Both the position numbers and the translations under genes were made by a program. Shown piece by piece: positions 8,533 through 16,059 of a stretch of DNA of 16,059 nt. The stretch covers positions 1-16,059 of the forward strand of contig NWUY0300070150.1 in NCBI GenBank assembly GCA_004151065.3. The letters are read 5' to 3'. Under the pieces are notes generated by a model that was not told the DNA's origin, did no database searches, and worked only from the letters and a program-made list of their open reading frames with translations. Origin of the DNA: Larix sibirica (taxonomy: Eukaryota; Streptophyta; Pinopsida; Pinales; Pinaceae). Every line of letters begins with the position of its first letter. Position 1 is the stretch's first letter.

Positions 8533-9897
8533 TGAGAAGAAGCTGAGGAAGCTGGTGAAGGATCTGAGGGACTGCTATGAGCAGAGAAGGCACCGAGGCA
8601 CTTCTTTACACACATCAAGCCGACGTTGGATGGAAGAGGACGATTAGGGAAAATTAACCAAGCAACATATGGAAGAATTAACTTTAATCGAGGCATTTTA
8701 TTTAAAGGAAAGTACATACTGATATAATTCCAAACATTTACATAGGAATAAAAAATCACATTGAAATTTGAAGTACAGTTAATTGTGTGTGCTTTCCTGG
8801 GTATACATGTAACATTAGAGTGTGGTGAATGAGAAATTTTGTTTTTTGTGCTTCGATCAGTATATTGTCTAGGTGTGAGCTGGCATATTAAGGTCAGGAT
8901 AGGGCCACTTGTACATCATGACATAGGCGCACAGAGAAGACAGGTCACAGTAGACAGGGCTGAATTGTGAGAGACAGAGTGTGCCACAAACAGAGAAGAA
9001 GACACATTGTTGATTGTCAACAGGGAGTGGAAGGATTGCCAAAGAGACGGAATTGCTAGAGAGCACAGTTTGAGAAGACAACACAGGACGTATTTATAGG
9101 AGTCTTGGAGACTTGATTACCACAGTTGCAAGAATGTATATAGGCCATAGGGGGTTAGAATGCCAAGACAATCATGTGCAGAGTCGACTTGTGCTAGGTA
9201 CAAGGTTGACATGCAATACAAAGGGTTGATGTGTGTATGTTTGCTTCCAAGCTAACATGTATCATGCCAACTGGGGCCCATCTTAATTTGCAGAAGAAGC
9301 TGACCTTGACCACAACTAGGGCACGAATTGTAAAAGAGAGTCAACCTATTACAGGTTTCACAAAGAGAGGACAAAATTGGCAGAAATGAGTCAACCTAAA
9401 ATTTCATAGAAGAGGCAAAATTTGTAGAAGAAAGTTGACCTGTTGCAGAGGTAGAAAGGCTGACATGAGAAGAGCTGACCTTGTAGCATGCAAAGAAGAC
9501 CTAACCTGTGGTTGAGAAGAGCTTACTCATGTGACTTGCAACAGGGAGAAGCCAACTCATGCTGCAATAAAACAAAGACTCCACGAGTCCACAGTGATAG
9601 AGAGGCAGTTTGTGCCTTGCAATTTTTAAAAACAGTGAATTTGTATTGTTTTTGAATTTTATAGACTAGAAGTGTAGTGCTAGAGTGAATCTGCATTTGT
9701 CTTTCAGAACTGAAATCAAAACCAAATATTTAAAAGTAATTGGCAAGGAGTTGTGTATTAAGTTAGTGATTTAGAGTTTTAGAGCTGTTGTTAAATGTCG
9801 AGTTACAACAGATAACCCTGATTCAAAATATGTTTTGTATGTTTTAATCCCTTAAAAAATGGTTGGTCTATTCCGTATTATATTGAAAAGCAATTAG
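8533..9897 (+). other. Copia leader between primer-binding site and gag
   Basis: No coding domain is recognised over about 1.36 kb. From about 9180 to 9560 a degenerate motif recurs: AGAAG-rich purines, then GTTGACC, GCTGACC or GTCAACC, often near TGCA or GCAAA. It falls near 9300, 9341, 9391, 9435, 9460 and 9475. This looks like an old short tandem array inside the leader. A minus-strand frame at 8869-9084 has no recognisable content. Confidence 0.5.
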
Positions 9898-10680
9898 AGG
9901 TTTAATGGTAAAAAATTTACCACATGGAAATAGATGGTGCTTGTGATTTTTGAGTACAAGTGCTTTGACAAAATTGCCTTGGGAAAGGAGATGCATAGTA
10001 CAACATATAAGGACTCTCAAGCTGAGTTTGATGCATGAAATCAGGATGTCGTGATGTTGATCAGTCTCTTTGTGACCGATGATATGGTGACGATGCTTTC
10101 AGATTTGTGGATGTTTGAAAAACATTTACAAGACACCAGATAAAGGTAGATATCTCTTCTTAAAAAAAGTGTTTCTTCTCAGTAAAGACGGAGGAATAAG
10201 AATCTCTCCAAGGTCACTTATTGAAAATTAGAAATTAGAGATTAGTTAAAAACAATTGATAGAAAGATTGAACAAGAAGATATGGCAATAATTATGTTGA
10301 AAAGCTTATTGCCTTCGTATGAAACTTTTGTTGAAACCTTGAATGTAACTTTTGGAAATTGTGATATGACTTTGGGCAATTGAGTAATAAGCTTTTGCAA
10401 AAGGATAGGTGGAAGAAGCAGTTCTGTAGTAGCAATGTGAATGGAGAATCATAAGTCACCTTAAAAGCACAGTTCAAGCGCAAAAGCAAGCATGAAAATG
10501 GCAACAAGAGTGTTGATTCAAATACTCAAAACCTGGGAAAGTTATAAAGTGTTTTTATTGTGACAAGCTAGGGCATAAGATCAAATTTTGCAGGAAACAG
10601 TGGTGGGATAAAAACACCACTGAGGGCCTTCTTCCGAAGATCAATCTAGGAAAAAACAAACGAATGTAGTTGAGCACAAA
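9898..10680 (+). pseudogene. Copia gag (UBN2-like capsid plus CCHC zinc knuckle), decayed
   Basis: Reading starts near RFNGKKFTTWK at 9898-9930, the usual N-terminal block of plant Copia Gag. IFEYKCFDKIALGKEMHS and SQAEFDA follow to about 10035. The frame has stops at 9931 (Gln expected), 10036 (Trp expected) and 10141. After shifts come EDMAI-like and LPSYETFVETLNVTF blocks at about 10280-10350. The CCHC knuckle (nucleocapsid, RNA packaging) is intact: CFYCDKLGHKIKFC at 10550-10591 has the exact C-x2-C-x4-H-x4-C spacing. The start codon is not visible. Confidence 0.8.
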
Positions 10681-11200
10681 TAGGAAGAATAATTTTGCGT
10701 TTGTGACAAGCAATAAAGGAGCTGTTGGGAATAAAACAGATTGGTACATTGATTCAAGGGCATCATGACATTTTACTAATTAGAAAGATTGTTCTTGATT
10801 TTGTTGAGAACAGATCCAACTCTGATTTTGATATCCTGAGTGGCAGAGAAGAATACATAGTTGAAGGAAGGGGAAATGTGCAACCTCAAATGAAAGGTAA
10901 GAGGCTGTTATTTAGTGATGTCTACTATATTCCTGGTTTGTAGAAAAATTTACTTTCCGTTGGTTGGATTATGAAGCATAGCTCGCACTTGCATCATGCA
11001 TGTTGTCTTTAGTAATAATATTTGTTTTATTGTGGATAAAAAGTGCAAAAAGATGTGTGCGTTTTGACTGTTGGATGGTAAAGGGAAGTTGATGGTTACA
11101 AGAATGAACCTAGAGAAATGAGAAGGTAAGCAACAGATTTATTATGCTTTATTTGTTAGTTTTCATGAAGAGAGGAAGACTCTCTAGTAGGCTGAAGATG
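10681..11200 (+). pseudogene. Copia protease and following segment, decayed
   Basis: TDWYIDSRAS at 10736-10765 corresponds to the W-x-x-DSGAS aspartic protease site. The catalytic Asp codon (10751-10753) is kept, but the essential Gly is Arg (AGG, one G-to-A change from GGG). A stop follows at 10766 where Trp is expected. In a second frame, FDILSGREEYIVEGRGNVQ and DVYYIPGL (near 10918-10941) match the rest of the Copia protease region. L-stop-KNLLSVG follows, again with a stop where Gln is expected. Weak similarity to the pre-integrase segment may continue to about 11100. Without the Gly and with a frame break, it cannot have been active in this state. Confidence 0.7.
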
Positions 11201-11572
11201 AGGCAATGAAGTGGGATGTTGCTTCCTCAAAGAAGCAGATGCAAAACTTTGATATGTTGAACCGTTAAGATGTGGAGGAGGTGAGTTCAATGAACAAGCC
11301 AAATTCTATGTCAATGGTGGAAAGGCTGACTATACAACCAACGTTGGCTCTCATCTGATTGTGGAGTCAATGATCAGATAGCTGACGGTGAACATGACTT
11401 GGTCTTCATCAACCTTGCTAGATACAGTTCATCTTTCGTTGCTAGTTGAAGACTTCTTTTTGGAGTGGCCTGCAAACGTCTTTCTTGTCCAAAGATTTAA
11501 TTTATTTTATTTTTTAATTTTTTTTCGGGTATTTGAAAAAGCAAATTTATGTAAGATAACTTTATCGGAAGG
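11201..11572 (+). other. Unassigned internal Copia sequence
   Basis: Between the protease relic and the 3' LTR there is no recognisable integrase, RT or RNase H. A frame with AEDEAMKWDVASSKKQMQ-like content runs at about 11190-11250. An open stretch at 11388-11597 has no known match. A T-rich run lies at 11500-11525. No clear polypurine tract is seen before the 3' LTR; GGAAGG at 11567-11572 is only a weak candidate. Confidence 0.4.
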
Positions 11573-11805
11573 TGTGAGATATAAGGGTCATAAATAGGTA
11601 AATAAAATCTTAGTTATTGCATTCACAATAAGGTGATGTAATTACGAGTTATTTAATGTATTCGTTAAAAGATTAGGTATTTTGGGAGTTAAATAACTAC
11701 TCATCTCTGTCCTACTATGGAATGATACATTGAATCACTTATTAGTAAAGCAATCTATTCTCTATTATTATTCTATGCCATTCCTTGTGTGCGTGAAATC
11801 TGATA
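11573..11805 (+). repeat. 3' LTR of the Copia element
   Basis: This is the partner of 8260-8515. It starts with TGTGAGATATAAGGGTCAT and ends GTGCGTGAAATCTGATA, where the 5' copy has CTGACA. It is about 20 bp shorter than the 5' copy, mostly because the AGCTATTACTAATT segment is absent and because of small gaps. Confidence 0.75.
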
Positions 11806-11939
11806 AGAAGCATTAGAAAGATGATTGGATTTGCAATATTTAGAACTTAACTTGTTGATCCAGATAAGGTTGAATGCAGGAAACTTTTTTTTTGAATGCA
11901 GGAGATTTGAATGAATGTAGAATTTTTTTAAAGCCTTTA

Positions 11940-12700
11940 CAATACATGGCCCTAGATTGAAACTTGATGTCGTAGACTTTCATGAAGATCACATACTTGA
12001 AGCCTTGATGGATTGGATACAAGAACTAGAGTATTTTTTAGAGAAAAAAGGATTTGGAGAGGAAGAGCTAAGGAGAGTGAAATTAATGGTTTTGAAGCTC
12101 AAAAATATCACGCAAGAAGAAAATTGTAGGAAGATGGTCAAATAGTTAAGGAGGAAATTCCTTCCTATGGACTATTAAGAAACGTTGTACAAGTAATTCT
12201 AGAATCAAAGGCAGCAAGGGATGACAATACAAGCACACTAAAAATAGTTTAATAAGTTGTAGATTAGGATGAATTTGCAGGACAAAGAACACACTATAGC
12301 TAGTTACCTTAATGGGTTAATGTATAAAATTGAGGACAAAATAGCTCTGATAAAACCATACATCATTGGTGAAACCTTTAAATAAAAGTAGATAAGAAAT
12401 TTGGCAAGTTCAAAGGAAAGTAGTTAAAGGAGGAATCAATTTAGATCTAGAGGAGAAGGGTCTAACTCACATTGTAGTGAAATACCAGGATAGGTGTAGG
12501 ATGGCAACTAATTTCAGTAATTGCATGTAAAGGATGGTGATATGATGGTTTTCATGGACAAGGGAGAGGTCAAACATTTGGATGTAATAAACAATCTTTT
12601 AACTTGCTTAAATGGCAATAAAGTTTGCCATAGGGAATGTCACATAGCTTGGACAACAACTTGGCAAGCCAATGTGTATTGGCACTCCACAAACTTGATG
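11940..12700 (+). pseudogene. Gypsy gag, decayed
   Basis: MDWIQELEYFLEKKGF and VKLMVLKLKN at about 12007-12100 match the start of the Ty3/Gypsy capsid domain. In the same frame, with many stops, LRRKFLPMDY (about 12146-12175), QRQQGMTIQ, FNKL-x-IRMNLQD and YLNGLMYKIEDKIAL follow to about 12350. These are the expected order for the retrotransposon gag family. Most stops fall at Gln positions. A Cys-rich block with C-x2/3-...-H-x-x-C character near 12605-12645 (VCHRECH) may be the remnant of the zinc knuckle. Confidence 0.7.
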
Positions 12701-12759
12701 AGAAAATCAACTTTATTTGCCTCAGTTTTTTGCCACTGAGCCATACAGCAAGTGTCAAC

Positions 12760-13290
12760 TGATCATGTCAATTTCTCTAAGTCTGTTGAGCTTGTCATGT
12801 TTGTCCAAGTTCTTTTAAGTTTAGTCGAGTTTGGCCATTTTTTACAGTCTTGAACAAGTTGGTAAAGTCGAGTAGAGTTTTGGCCACGTGACTCATTTTG
12901 TAAGCCATCAGAGCTGCCTCCATGAGTTTTATGAATATTCATTGAGCCATATTACTATACTATGGTCATAGGGTTACAAAACGTGTTCTTCTCAAATGTG
13001 TGGTGGCTTATAGCATTAAGACAAAGATGTTAAGTATCGATGCACAACAGTAATGTTATGCTCCAATAAAGTTTAATGCCTAAATGCAAAGAACTGGACG
13101 AGAAGGTCAAGAGGCAAAAAGTATTTTCAGAATGAGATGCACGTGCCAAGGAATGTTATGTAAAATTATTGTACCGAAAGGCACATTCCACAACCCATAT
13201 AGGGGATATGTGTCACAAGTGAGTTAAGTGTAACACTGACATCACATCGGCCTTTAATATTTAAAAGAATAATCTACTTTAATATTAACA
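12760..13290. other. No gene recognised
   Basis: The stretch lies inside the Gypsy relic between gag and the foldback. GTTGAGCTTGTCATG, TTTAGTCGAGTTTGG and AGTCGAGTAGAGTTTTGG near 12784-12880 are related words, suggesting a small decayed repeat. The N-terminal part of the protease with its catalytic D-S/T-G is expected here but is not seen. Confidence 0.4.
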
Positions 13291-13455
13291 GACCTAGATC
13301 CATCTTAACCCCAAATCAATCAGGTGTTGATGGAGATCAAACCCTCAAGGTGCAAAAATTTCTGCAAGTTTTTGCACAGTCAAAAAGGTTTCCACTTAGA
13401 GGGATTTGATCCCTCTTGACACTTGATTGATCCAGGATTAAGGTGGATCTAGGTT
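13291..13455. repeat. Foldback (MITE-like) inverted repeat
   Basis: The left arm 13292-13352 and right arm 13393-13454 are near-complementary over about 60 bases. ACCTAGATCCATCTTAA on the left pairs with the reverse complement of TTAAGGTGGATCTAGGTT on the right. ATCAATCA-GTGT and GATCAAA-CCCT blocks are also shared. A second perfect 9-base stem (GTGCAAAAA at 13350-13358 with TTTTTGCAC at 13369-13377) sits in the loop. There is no coding capacity. This is consistent with a non-autonomous foldback or MITE. No clear target duplication is seen at the edges. Confidence 0.8.
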
Positions 13456-13735
13456 GGTTGTAGATAGTTACTCTTCAAGTTCAAAGATGTCTTTCTTTCC
13501 AAACCCTCTATGGTACAAAATTACTTGGTTCCAAAAAGTGCATGAGGTAGTGGCGAGTCAATTTTGCTTTTTGTCCTTTAAGATTAGAATGTCTCAAGAT
13601 AGAGTGTTGTGTGTGTATGGATGCTTGTCACTTGGCAATTTGATAGGAAACTTATTCATGATGGAGAAGCTAACTGATCTGACAGTGAAGTGCAAGTGGA
13701 AGGGATTAGGATCATTAGATATATATTAAGAGGTG
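13456..13735 (+). pseudogene. Gypsy protease C-terminal part, decayed
   Basis: NPLWYKITWFQKVHEVVAS at about 13502-13558 and FKIRMSQDRVLC to about 13610 match the C-terminal part of a Gypsy protease with its linker to RT. After a frame change, WQFDRKLIHDGEAN at 13633-13674 matches the conserved block that follows the protease. The protease active site is not present; the foldback lies where it should be. Confidence 0.65.
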
Positions 13736-14850
13736 ACGGTAAAAGGACCTTTTCTTGTTTGACAATTGTATATTCGATCATGGAAGAGTTTGAGTAGATA
13801 ATGGAGGAGAAGGGATGTGACATATCAGTTCCAAAGGAAATAACAGTGGACCAAAGGAAAGTGGTGCCAAAATAAGTAATGAAATTGTATGAAGAATATG
13901 TAGACATTATTTTTTCAGAGATGCTGATATGATTGCCCCTGTAAAGATATATTATCTCGTTATATTGATTTGGTTCTTGGTTTAGAAATTCTATATCAAG
14001 TAACCTATAGGTTGAGCCCTTTGGAGAATGAGATGAAAACACAGACTTAATAGCTATTAAATGGAGGACACGTTAGAGAGAGTATGAATCCATGTGTGAC
14101 TCTAGCATTGTTGGTATTGCAGAAAGAAAACCAATTCTAAATGTGTGTAGAATCTAGATTTGTGAGCCTTGAACAAAAACAATTTTAATTACAGCTTTCA
14201 TTTGCCTTGCATGAATGGTTTGTTTCATTGTTTATCTATTAAAATGTTTACACAAGTAGATTTGAGAAGAAGGTATTATCAAATTAGAGTCAAAGAAGTG
14301 AAGAAATAGAAGATTGGTTTGGATATTGATGAAAGTATGTATGAGTGTCTTGTCATGCCTTTTGAGCTTTCAAATCCTCTTAGTACCTTCACAAGGCTTA
14401 TGAATTATGTGTAAATTGAGTACATTGGTAGTTTGTGTATTTTGACGATAGGTTTTCTAGTAACAATGCAAGTCAACATTTGGAGCATTTGAAGATTGTC
14501 TTTGATGTTCTTAGGAAAGAGAGATTGCACATTAACTTGGGCAAGAGTGGATTCTCAAGGGTACCTTGATACACTTGGGATCTGTGATTTCTTCCATAGG
14601 TCTAGGTATGGATGCTAGCAATGTGATGGCAATACTTGGATGGCCAATTCTGGGCATGGAGATTTCATGCCTTAGCAAATTTTTATAGAAGGTTAATAAA
14701 TATTTCAGTGTTGTTTGTGCTCCATTGATAGATTGCATAAAGTGGAAGCTCTTAGAACGGAATAAATTTGTATAGAGGAGCTCAGAAATGTCGAAAAAGA
14801 ATGTAACTCAAGTGCTTATCCTGCCATTTGGATTTTGGTAAGGTGACAGG
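13736..14850 (+). pseudogene. Gypsy RT and start of RNase H, decayed
   Basis: An acidic linker (EEFE, MEEKGCDISVPKEI near 13785-13840) leads to YIDLVLG at about 13961 and YRLSPLENEM at about 14006-14035. VRESMNPCVTLALLVLQKE at about 14072-14130 covers the fingers. RRRYYQIRVKEV at about 14260 is the YHQIRI equivalent. YECLVMPFELSNP at about 14339-14377 matches the palm block, with Glu at the usual Gly. The catalytic YxDD is intact as YFDD at 14438-14449, followed by HLEHLKIVFDVLRKE. HALANFYRRL near 14670 and APLIDCIK near 14722 are the RT connection. TQVLILPFGFW near 14807-14838 resembles the RNase H entry. Frameshifts and stops prevent expression. Confidence 0.8.
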
Positions 14851-14913
14851 TCTTTTGCATTTAGTATATCTAATACATCCCCTGTCCTAGACACCCTTTC
14901 TGGCTAACACACA

Positions 14914-14925
14914 GCTATAATACCA
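14914..14925 (-). other. Possible primer-binding site of a minus-strand LTR element
   Basis: On the minus strand this reads TGGTATTATAGC, which matches the initiator tRNA-Met complement at ten of twelve positions with two mismatches. If real, a 5' LTR would lie at higher coordinates, in 14926 to about 15200, and the element body would run leftwards, cut off near 14850. No second LTR copy is in the window, so the call is tentative. Confidence 0.35.
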
Positions 14926-15145
14926 ATTTAGATGGGGCCTTGCTGATGTGGAGCCATTTTAACTACTCCTATCCCCAAACAGGGTTTGATTAATGTGTCC
15001 ATAAGAGGGGTACCTAAGTTAACTTGGCATTTTGTGCCTAACCAAAACCATGGTTAATGAATCTGACAAACCCTACCAGTACTTGTGAGTCAAAACTTAC
15101 TTGTTGACCTTCAACTTTAACAGTGGGAGATTTCTAAGTTTCTTC

Positions 15146-15170
15146 CACATGTAGCCATGAACTACATGTG
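15146..15170. repeat. Short perfect inverted repeat
   Basis: CACATGTAG and CTACATGTG are perfect 9-base inverted copies around a 7-base spacer (CCATGAA). The repeat lies inside the region that might be a minus-strand LTR. No function is inferred. Confidence 0.5.
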
Positions 15171-15179
15171 ACAATAAGG

Positions 15180-16059
15180 TCAATACTGTGAATTCCTGGG
15201 ATCTAACCTAGCTGCAGTATATGCAACAAAATTCCCTTTTAGTCCAGGTTGGTGCTCCACAAATGCAGTCATCGGACAAATCTATGCCAAATATACAGGC
15301 GCAGTCCATATATGTAGCCTGTAGTACTAATTCTGCAAATATATAGGCTGTACTTACAAGTTTCTTGGCAGGCCACTGCCCCAAAAACGAACGTCCCAAT
15401 TCAAGTTTATGTAACAAATGCAGGCTATTAGTGTACCACACTTATTCCAACATTAATTGCAGACCATCATTCTCATATGCAAATTATCTCTCATTGATTG
15501 CAGACTGCCCGTAAGTTTATAATTGCACAAAAAGTCATAATTTAAGTCACTGCAGAAAAAAGGCATTCCTCTCCTCATTGCATCATAGTCCTGCCATAAA
15601 GTCGCAATGAATAGCTAAATAATACCACAAATGAAGCGTTGTAACCACGGAGGAGGTAACTCATTCTTTAGCCAAAGATCCAAAGATAACATAGTAGTAC
15701 CTGATGCTCTTCAAGAGATCACAAGGAAAAAAATGAGAAAATGAGGCAAGCGAAGGACCTCCTATTCTACCTCCTCTGCCTCGGGATGCCTATTGGCTGA
15801 CATGGAGCTCAGTTAATACCCCCTACAATGCCCCATATGGAACTACCTTGAAGAACACCAAAAGGCCTAACTTGTGTGTAGGCTAGTGTTTGAGGGGCAC
15901 CTTGTTAAATCAATGTGAACTCTTTTTTGTCATATTTTTTTTTCCATGAAATATATATCCTTGGGAAACCCATCGAGTACTTCCCTTCCTTCTGAGAATG
16001 GTACTGTTACCATATGAACTAGCATGGCTAGCCTCCGATGACAAATGTAAGAGAAGTGA
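15180..16059. other. No gene recognised
   Basis: Both strands were read. From 15220 to 15500 short words such as ATGCAG, TGCAAAT and ATATA(C/T)AGGC recur, hinting at a decayed tandem repeat. From 15650 to 15900 the composition is less AT-rich, with CTCCTATTCTACCTCCTCTG. Neither strand gives a frame I can assign. A 77-codon minus-strand frame at 15208-15441 has no recognisable domain. Confidence 0.4.

Larger units (their letters stand above)
8260..11805 (+). mobile_element. Ty1/Copia LTR retrotransposon, short and decayed (gag-protease only)
   Basis: Two diverged direct repeats of about 230-255 bp (8260-8515 and 11573-11805) flank an internal region. In order, this holds a primer-binding site, a long leader, gag with a CCHC knuckle and a Copia-type protease. 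No integrase, RT or RNase H is recognisable before the 3' LTR. The internal region is about 3.06 kb, shorter than the roughly 4 kb or more of a complete Copia element, so it is an internally deleted or non-autonomous copy. The LTRs match at about four of five positions by eye with several gaps, which points to an old insertion. A candidate 5-bp target duplication AGAAG lies at 8250-8254 and 11806-11810. It would put the 5' LTR start at 8255 rather than at a TG, so it is weak. Confidence 0.8.
11940..14850 (+). mobile_element. Second Ty3/Gypsy relic (gag, protease, RT, RNase H start)
   Basis: The gag, protease, RT and RNase H onset appear in the canonical order on one strand, all decayed. No LTR, primer-binding site or integrase is found for this element in the window. 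A foldback at 13291-13455 lies between gag and protease. The Copia element ends only about 135 bp upstream of gag, so it may have landed in this element's leader. This is a different lineage from the Gypsy fragment at 4868-5645, judging by its distinct protease-RT linker. Confidence 0.75.

Noticed and set aside
8433-8759. Minus-strand 108-codon frame as a gene
   Set aside because: It crosses the Copia LTR end, primer-binding site and leader on the opposite strand and has no recognisable domain.
11871-11920. Three TGAATG(C/T)AG copies as a regulatory array
   Set aside because: Short, only about three imperfect units separated by T-runs; best explained by slippage.
13656-14042. 128-codon minus-strand frame as a gene
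   Set aside because: It is antisense to the Gypsy linker and RT relic, whose plus-strand motifs explain the sequence.
1-16059. CRISPR array, bacterial operon, toxin-antitoxin or defence system
   Set aside because: No regularly spaced identical repeats, no ribosome-binding-site and operon structure, and the content is plant retroelement relics.

Overview
The window reads as intergenic or heterochromatic DNA from a land plant with a large genome. A gymnosperm is plausible, but the sequence does not prove it. The composition is AT-rich and I see no intact host gene, rRNA, tRNA or CRISPR array. Almost everything recognisable is the wreck of retrotransposons. All coding remnants are broken by stops and frameshifts, so no functional protein should be predicted from any of them.

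Layout: (1) About 210-1235 on the minus strand is the reverse transcriptase (RT) and downstream part of a LINE (L1-like) ORF2. (2) About 1240-3970 on the plus strand is a matching LINE 5' part: possible 5' UTR, coiled-coil ORF1, APE endonuclease and the first RT block. The plus copy stops at almost the same protein position where the minus copy starts, which suggests one element with a 5' inversion (twin priming). (3) About 4350-4765 is a dispersed repeat rich in GGTT/GGTC motifs. (4) About 4868-5645 is a Ty3/Gypsy pol fragment in which RT is fused straight to integrase by an internal deletion. (5) 5646-8259 holds no recognisable gene, but carries a young 120-bp tandem duplication with T10-G9-A-G5 tracts at 7185-7420. 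(6) About 8260-11805 is a small Ty1/Copia element with two diverged LTRs, a primer-binding site, a 1.3-kb leader and decayed gag plus protease, but no recognisable RT. (7) About 11940-14850 is a second Ty3/Gypsy relic (gag, protease, RT with YFDD, start of RNase H), interrupted at 13291-13455 by a foldback/MITE-like hairpin. (8) 14850-16059 is mostly unassigned, with a possible minus-strand primer-binding site at 14914-14925.

The genes do not form a pathway. They are independent insertions, most of them old. Many premature stops fall where the family expects CAA, CAG, CGA or TGG, which fits decay by deamination of methylated cytosines. I found no convincing undescribed functional system. The most unusual structures are the inverted LINE arrangement, the young tandem repeat and the foldback element. 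Family assignments rest on motifs recognised by eye, with no database search.
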